Below are positions 57,776-64,000 of a DNA stretch of 64,000 bases, piece after piece. Made by a program: the position numbers and the translations under genes. Positions within the stretch are counted from its first letter, which is position 1. Each line of letters begins with the position of its first letter. The notes beneath the pieces were generated by a model that was not told where the DNA came from, ran no database searches, and saw nothing but the letters and a program-made list of their open reading frames with translations. The stretch comes from Carallia brachiata (lineage: Eukaryota; Streptophyta; Magnoliopsida; Malpighiales; Rhizophoraceae): NCBI GenBank assembly GCA_021464245.1, contig JADCRB010000001.1:5700152-5764151 (forward strand), in the 5' to 3' direction.

Positions 57776-59169
57776 ACTAGTAGAGGATGGATGTTGGGAG
57801 AATCTCTTTCCCATAAGTAAGAGTATGTGAATGAAATTTTCCTTTCCCAAATATTATAAATGAGAATCACTCAATTTCATTCATATTCCCAAATGAAAAA
57901 CTTACCAACCAAATGCTTAGCAATTGTATGTAATATGATTAAAAATTATATACAATAGTTCACTTTAAAAGATACTAAAAAAGCGTTAATTATATATCAT
58001 AAATTTGTTTTAATGACTATATCAATTTAGATAAAATTTGTAAGTCAATTACAAGTTTAATAACATTGGAGTCAATCATAAGTTTGAAAATGTTTAGGGG
58101 TGAAATTATAGTTTTGGTATTTTGAAGTCAAAATTGGTTAGATCATGAATTCATTAATTATTCTAAAATTTCTCCAGTTATTCTATTTTGTTTTTCTATG
58201 TTATATTATATTATATTTATATTTATATTTATATATATAGACACACACACACACATTATTTTTACCTTATATAATTTTTTATTTATCATATATGTATAAT
58301 TTTTATTTATTGTATATATATTACTTTGCAAATTTATACTACAAACATATACGTATAATAGGATTGAACCTATGCATTGCGTAGGTTTTGGTGTTTGGAG
58401 AATTCAAATTAATATGTTACGATTTTTGAGAAGTATTCTTTTGTTTGTTTAAAAACAAAAAAATTCATATGTGGCTCATTATTTATGCTCTATTTCTAAC
58501 AAAATTTAAGTAAAATAGGATATAGTAATGGTTAGTTAATTTAATTGAATATATTGAGGACTGTCCAAAATGGAAACTTTATAGATTCTATTGGTTTTAA
58601 AGTTTTCAAAGAAGAATTTATACTCTTAACATTCATTTAGACATAGGAGGGGAAGCTTTAATTCCCAAATAAAAAACTTATACCTTAAAATTCGCGGCAC
58701 TCATACCCTTGAAATCAGGGGCTAGTTATTCATCATCCATTGTGTGCATAATGTTCTCTATTCCTCCATTAATTTCTACATAAACATTTATATACTTAAA
58801 AGCTAAGGAGAAGATTTACCATCTGTTTGGATGGGTAAGCGAATCGAATTGAAAAGAAAATAACATATTCCAACAACTTTTTCGTTGTTTGGCAACCCGT
58901 TAGAAAACGGAGAAATATTGGTTTGGCCTTTTGTAAGTTGTCAATATCAAACAGCAACTTTAGAAAAAAAATTAAACAATTAAAAAAATAAAAGCAAAAT
59001 TACGCAAAAGCACTAACAACAATTTCGACAAAACAAAAAAAGTACTTAAAACAAGAAGGGATAATTTTGTAATTTTCAACATATAATTTTCTTTTTTATC
59101 ATTTTCTCCATATAAGCATTTATACCTTTTATATCATTCAATTTTCACATAGGCCTACTCTATAAGTCA
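57776..59169. other. AT-rich intergenic stretch with a small GC palindrome
   Basis: Holds a TTTATA/CA microsatellite at about 58202-58255 and a stem-loop cctatgcattgcgtagg (58369-58385), similar to the palindromes that end the AT-rich units at 7.3 and 7.8 kb. No gene is recognised. Confidence 0.5.
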
Positions 59170-59409
59170 ACTGAGTCAAAAAGGTGCCAAATAAAAAACT
59201 TGAGTCAAAAAGAAGAACTGAAATTAGTGTTGTTGAAATCAAAATGATCATCAAATTGAAAATTTTCGTGGTTAAGGTTTAACCAAAATACTGAGTCAAA
59301 AAGGTACCAAATAAAAAACTTGAGTCAAAAAGAAGAATTGAAATTAGTGTTGTCGAAATCAAAATGATCATCAAATTGAAAATTTTCGTGGTTAAGGTTT
59401 AACCAAAAT
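59170..59409. repeat. Recent tandem duplication, two 120-bp copies
   Basis: The block starting actgagtcaaaaaggt at 59170 is repeated exactly 120 bases later at 59290 with only three point differences in the full unit. It is non-coding: the minus-strand frame across it is a low-complexity Asn/Phe/Asp peptide. Confidence 0.95.
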
Positions 59410-59682
59410 TTTAACTCATTAAACCAATGTTTAATTATAAATATATATGTATACAATTGATTGAAATAAATAACAATTATATATGATACATTTTCACAAA
59501 AAATCTTTTTAATAGTTAAATCCAAATGTATTAAACAAAAAAATATAGAAAGACTTTATTTTGTACTAATTTTTTGTTTTGATGCCTAATTTAGAATTTT
59601 AGATAAAATTTATGATTAAATTGAAAATTTGAATTAAATTTAGAACTCAATCATAATTTAAATCAATTTCGAAGTAAGACCA

Positions 59683-59687
<5 letters not shown>

Positions 59688-59721
<34 letters not shown>
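59688..59721. repeat. (AT)n microsatellite
   Basis: Uninterrupted AT run of about 17 units. Confidence 0.95.
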
Positions 59722-59724
<3 letters not shown>

Positions 59725-59954
59725 GTTTAATTAAATTTTTTATATTTGTGGCTTAATATAATTTGACTAGATTAAGTTTCCCAATTTTTTTAGTCAGTTA
59801 TGAATGATTTAGCTTCTGCCCAATTTTCTCGCTCAAATCGAACCAAAAATTTAATTAGTTCACAATTCACCTGATTTAACCGACTAATTTAGTCTGATTC
59901 TAACAACACAATGCTGAAAGCATTGAAAGGTAGATTAGTGTCCCTTTTAAAAGG

Positions 59955-60113
59955 GGTGATACTAAGTGGTTTCACTTAAATAATTTAAAAAAACTACAAT
60001 CTCATCAACAGTATTAGATAATTTACCTTTTTTTTATTTTATTTTAAATTCAATTATCTAACAGCTCATATTATTTTGAAGCTACTCTAAAACTATCTAA
60101 GTGAAACTACCAA
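59955..60113. mobile_element. Short MITE-like inverted repeat element
   Basis: The left end aagtggtttcacttaaata and the right end read inward, ttggtagtttcacttagata, are inverted copies around an AT-rich core of about 110 bp. The internal block ttcaattatctaacagctca recurs near 22816. TSD not certain. Confidence 0.5.
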
Positions 60114-60234
60114 GCTTTTTTTTTTCAATCAAAAAGAGATTGGTGCCCTTAACGTGTGGTATACGCGAATGGCAATACAAGGGCAAAAAAAATCATACAA
60201 GAGCCAAAGTAAACACCTTACGACTTTATTTGAG

Positions 60235-61680
60235 CTTTTTTTTTTTTTTTGTACATAAGAAAGCAAAAATAAATCAACTAGTTATGAAGGAAGATAGCAC
60301 CATGACTATTTGTATCCAATAAAAACATCATCGCCATAGGAGGCTATTGAAAAATAATGTCATCAGCATCACAATCTACGTCTGCTTTAGCTAGAAATCA
60401 GTGCAGGAGTTTGCCAGCCGTAATACAAGCTGGAGAGTCACTGACCAATCCCGAGCACAGACATCTAACATCATTCAATAACTCAGAGAAAGGATGAGTT
60501 TGACTAAACTATTTGGAGATCAAATGCAAGGCCTTAAGTGAATCAAATTCAAAAATCACATCTCTGTAACCAAGTTCCCAACCAAGCTCAAGACCACGTC
60601 TAATGTCAAGCAGTTCAGCTGCCATATTAATAGTGAAACCTACATACCCTATGAATTCGACTTTCCAAATCCCACATGCATCTCTCACAAGACTCCCAAA
60701 GCTAGCTTTACCTCTAGAACTCCCATCAGTATTGATTTTAATAGCGTTCACAGGTGGGGAAGCCCATGACACCATTCTAAGAGGAAAAGAATTAATACCA
60801 ACAGAATGAAGAAAACTTGCACAAACATCCAAAAGAAGAGTATGGACTCTCTAGATATACGAGGATAAAGTAACCTAGTTCCCTTGAAAAATATACTCAT
60901 TCCAAAATACCCATAAGGACCAACAGCAACATAAAAACATCAAGTCATGCCAACTCAAGCAAGAGGAATGCTGTGAATCCCAAAGAAAAGTATAGAGCCA
61001 TACATCAATCGAGTAAGAGAGAAAGGTTTAAAGAAGCACACCACCATACAATTTCGACTAGATAGACCAGGCAAAGGAACAGTCTTTGAGAGTATGTAAA
61101 ATCGATTCTAACTCCACACCACTCTTCGAACAAACGGGATCATCAGTAAGCCCGTGCCACCACCATTCAGCATTTGTGAGAAGTTGGCCTTTAAATATTA
61201 ACTAGAGGAAAGTTCTAAACTTTTTTGGAGCTTTAAGTTTCCATAAGGCCTTCCAAGAGAAAAATAAGGTAGGTAGGTAAACGATCATTTTGGACCATCC
61301 AATGAGAAGTGGAGCATGTTGAGTAGCAACCCAACTAGCTAGGAATCCAAGAAACACAATCTGTTCCAACAGAGTGGCATGGATGCGGTATAGCATTAAT
61401 CCAATTAACTAAGAGGAGTTCGCAACCTTGTAAGATCCCATCTGCTACCCTGAATAATATTGCTAACATGGAAATGTGCATAATCTGGAGCAATATCTAT
61501 CACTATGGCAGGCAAAGGATGAGGACTAGCCCAACAATCAAACCATAAAGAGATGGAATCACCCGAACCTACCCTGTTATTTGAGCATTTTGGTAAACTA
61601 TATCTAACCAAAAATCTTCTATCCACAAAACTTAATATGCAATTTTCAAGACTCCAAAGTCTTGGAAATTGGCTGATTTA
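60235..61680 (-). mobile_element. Second L1-type LINE remnant (zf-RVT and RNase H), 5'-truncated
   Basis: Minus strand. About 61626-61405 reads VGSGDSISLWFDCWASPHPL, the linker after the reverse transcriptase in plant L1 elements. About 61270-61130 reads FSWKALWKLKAPKKFRTFL, then AEWWWHGLTDDPVCSKSGVE, then LHTLKDC, the zf-RVT domain. The open frame 60832-60509 is an RNase H-like domain: INTDGSSRGKASFGSLVRDA, then AAELLDIRRGLELGWELGY and FEFDSLKAL. A plus-strand T-run at 60235-60251 can be the poly-A tail. The reverse transcriptase and endonuclease are missing. Stops interrupt the upstream parts, so it is inactive, although the RNase H frame is still open for 107 codons. Confidence 0.85.
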
Positions 61681-61922
61681 AGATGTACGAATAAAAAGAA
61701 AAAAGAAATCATAAGTATACGTAGATAGAGCACCGTTTTAGAGCCACAAGAACTTCAGCCTAACTTTAAATTACAATGTTCATATTTTATGTAACAAAAA
61801 GTCAATTGTTAAATTTTTGTTATGTAAAATATAAGTTTTATTTAAAGTTCATAGTTTGTTACATTCAGGACACATATCCGATTGCAAAACCCTCTGGCTC
61901 TTAACTTTTTTCATGTAGATAA
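61681..61922. other. Short gap between LINE and copia LTR
   Basis: AT-rich and without recognised content. An inverted echo (tacaatgttcatattttatg near 61769 against taaaatataagttttattta near 61824) may be a decayed foldback. Confidence 0.4.
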
Positions 61923-62440
61923 TGTAAGAAATTTTCTATCCGTAGAATTTCATATCAATATTAGAACCACATAAATAAATTAAATACGAATAAAGATTAG
62001 GCATACCTTTTATCACCGTGTTGTAGATATTGATAATGAATATGGACTGCAGTATTACACGTGCTAATAAGCACATTAGAGATCAGTGTCTTTCTCTTTT
62101 ACACAGTCGCAATAAATGAAGGCTCTGATGGGGAGAATTGAACGCAGCCCTCAAAACTGTGTTGAAAACAGACCTACCTCCTTATTTATACTGTAACCCT
62201 AATTAAGTCCACCTATCATGGGCTTAACAGTAAGCTCTACACCAAATAACATCATTAGATCCTAAGCCCAACCCAAACCCAAAACACATTCTTAGTTTTA
62301 TAGTACACACTTAAGAGGTAAATATGACCCATTGAATTACTTCATAATATCAGGTCCATAATTGAACTACATATGTAATCTGATTTTATTTAAAATAGAA
62401 AATTTAATTAATGGTAGTAAAATAAGAAAATATTCTTACA
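61923..62440 (-). mobile_element. 3' LTR of a Ty1/copia element (518 bp)
   Basis: Starts TGTAAGAA and ends TTCTTACA, a perfect 8-bp terminal inverted repeat with TG...CA ends. On the minus strand the purine tract CAAGTGGGAGAA (62452-62441) abuts its start, the classic copia polypurine tract position. The element therefore runs from beyond 64000 toward lower coordinates. A diverged relative is the solo LTR at 9991-10501. Confidence 0.92.
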
Positions 62441-64000
62441 TTCTCCCACTTGGACAACATTAATCGGTTGTCATTTTGGAAACAAGTTAAGAAAATGACT
62501 CCCCTATCAAATAATAACTTTAGTGGCCACAAAATAAGATATAACTTAACAAATTTACCTCAAAACATGATCTGGTCCAATGAGACATTCAACTCCGAAC
62601 TATGGACGATGATACACTATTTATCAGTGTAGTACATCCATAATTACTAAAGCGAACAAACTCAATGATATGATTATAAGAATGTGTAGGTGTAGTCACA
62701 CTTATAATATAGCCAAGTGATCCTTCTATACTATTGTGTGAAAAATCCTCATATTAGAGTGATTACACAAGGTAGATTTAGTATCACAAAATAGATTGGT
62801 ATCACTACTAACAAGTAAGACGTCATCTATATAAAAAAAAACAAAAATAATAAAAGTGCTCCTACTAATCTTGAGTTTTATGAACTTCAAATACCACTAT
62901 CTAGATGTTAGTTTAAAACCATAAATTGACTTCCTCAACTTTTCCTCTTTCAATCTTCAGGTTGTTGCATGTAAACTTCCTCATAAAGATCTTCATTCAA
63001 GAAAGTCATTTTAACATCCATCTGATAAAGCTCTAAATGATAATAAGCTATTAGGGCCATAACAATTCTAAAAGAATCCTTTGAAGAAACTGATGAAAAG
63101 GTTTTCTTAAAATCTATCCCTTCTTTTTGTATGTATCCTTTCGCCACCAATCTATCCTTGAAACACTCTATATTGCCCTTAGAATCTTCCTTAGTTTTGA
63201 ATACTCATTTACAACCTATGGGTTTAAAACTATATGAAATCTTCACAAGCTCCCACATTTCATTAGAATGTATGCATTGAATTTTTTCATGCATAATCTC
63301 TATCTACTTAGTAGATTGTTCATAAAATACTATCTCATTATAAGTTATAGGGTCAACAACTTATGCAATATCATAATCTATTCTATTCAAGTACACAACA
63401 AAATTATTTAAAATTACAAGTCGTCTCACCCTTTTAGAATACCTAACAATATTAGGAATAGTTACAGCAGCCTCTTCAGGCTCACTTAGATCATTTACAA
63501 TATTCTTATGATGTTGAATAGTAGGTATTATATCAATATGTTGATATACCACTTTCCCATGCACAATAACTATGAGAAATATTGTTATATGCCTCTTCCA
63601 TAACAATTTTACTATCATGCAATCCATTAGGAACACAAACATAATCTTAAAGAATTTCATTAACAGTGACTCGACAATTTTTATCCCTCAGGTAAGATAA
63701 TAAAATTTGCAATCCTTAGAGCCACTAAGATTTCCAATAAAATAACACCATCTCAACATAGTATCCCCATACTCTCAGATGGTTTAAACTAGGCTTCCAA
63801 TCCTTATAGAACTCAAAAGGTGTTTTGAGCAGTAATTTGGTGGAAACTCTATTTATGATATATATTGGTAAAATAGTTCTATTCATCATGGACCTTATCA
63901 TGTCCATCAAAGTGCGATTTTATCTTTTAGCCACCCCATTTTGTTCATGAGTCCCAAGCATGACAAATTGGGGAACAATCCCAAGTCCTGCACGTACATG
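62441..64000 (-). pseudogene. Ty1/copia internal region: integrase C-terminus and reverse transcriptase remnants
   Basis: Minus strand, running off the window edge. Bases 63910-63725 read MNRTILPIYIINRVSTKLLL, then PFEFYKDWKPSLNHLRVWGY, the end of copia integrase. 63660-63361 is the linker, with VRYSKRVRRL. 63150-62950 is the RT start: MVAKGYIQKEGIDFKKTF, then LELYQMDVKMTFLNEDLYEE and VYMQQPED. Further on KSIYGLK-like sequence lies in shifted frames, and the YIDD catalytic box is intact near 62822-62833. The RNase H between RT and the polypurine tract is largely deleted (only about 380 bases remain). Stops and shifts make it inactive. Integrase before RT confirms copia. Confidence 0.9.

Noticed and set aside
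1..64000. tRNA or rRNA genes
   Set aside because: No cloverleaf-compatible sequence or conserved rRNA block was noticed by eye; the only tRNA-like stretch is the Au-like SINE at 38564.

Overview
The window is nuclear DNA of a flowering plant, probably a eudicot; I cannot name the species. It is AT-rich and dense in transposable elements. It carries two split protein genes with GT-AG introns, and the plant-type elements include an Au-like SINE, Ty1/copia and Ty3/gypsy LTR elements, L1 and RTE LINEs, CACTA, hAT and Mutator-like MITEs. There is no bacterial or organellar gene organisation.

Only two intact genes are supported. (1) A plus-strand PHP-domain metal-dependent phosphoesterase/nuclease gene at 25611-28703: 5 exons joining in frame to 454 residues. 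(2) A minus-strand ERGIC3/Erv46-type early secretory pathway cargo receptor gene at 40271-30477: 13 exons joining in frame to 384 residues. They are convergent, with stop codons about 1.8 kb apart, and form a gene island at about 25.4-40.5 kb.

Left arm (1-25.4 kb): a decayed class A heat shock factor gene fragment (983-1290) that keeps its intron acceptor; a cluster of TTGTTGCA-rich foldback elements (1.4-5.8 kb), including a nested Mutator-like MITE with a perfect 9-bp target site duplication (TSD) and a 357-bp hairpin; AT-rich tandem units ending in GC palindromes (6.9-7.8 kb); several hAT-like elements with 8-bp TSDs; a copia solo LTR (9991-10501); a minus-strand gypsy remnant with an integrase C-terminus (about 15.0-15.5 kb); and a CACTA remnant (19.4-22.6 kb).

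Right arm (40.5-64 kb): a hAT-like element with a perfect 8-bp TSD (41779-42532); an L1-type LINE on the minus strand (about 42.95-43.79 and 54.66-56.03 kb), split by a 10.9-kb Ty3/gypsy Tat-like element (43786-54652, 5-bp TSD ACGAG); a second L1-type LINE remnant (60.2-61.7 kb); and the 3' part of a minus-strand copia element with its 3' LTR (61923-64000). All retroelement reading frames are broken by stops and frameshifts, so the copies here look dead.

I found no evidence of a wholly new biological system. The points most worth a second look are the HSF relic, the gypsy-in-LINE nesting where the LINE frame resumes exactly at the TSD, the long foldback at 3.5-3.8 kb, an unrecognised coding-like stretch at 5.86-6.09 kb, and the CA/CT microsatellite pressed against a weak splice donor in the ERGIC3 gene.
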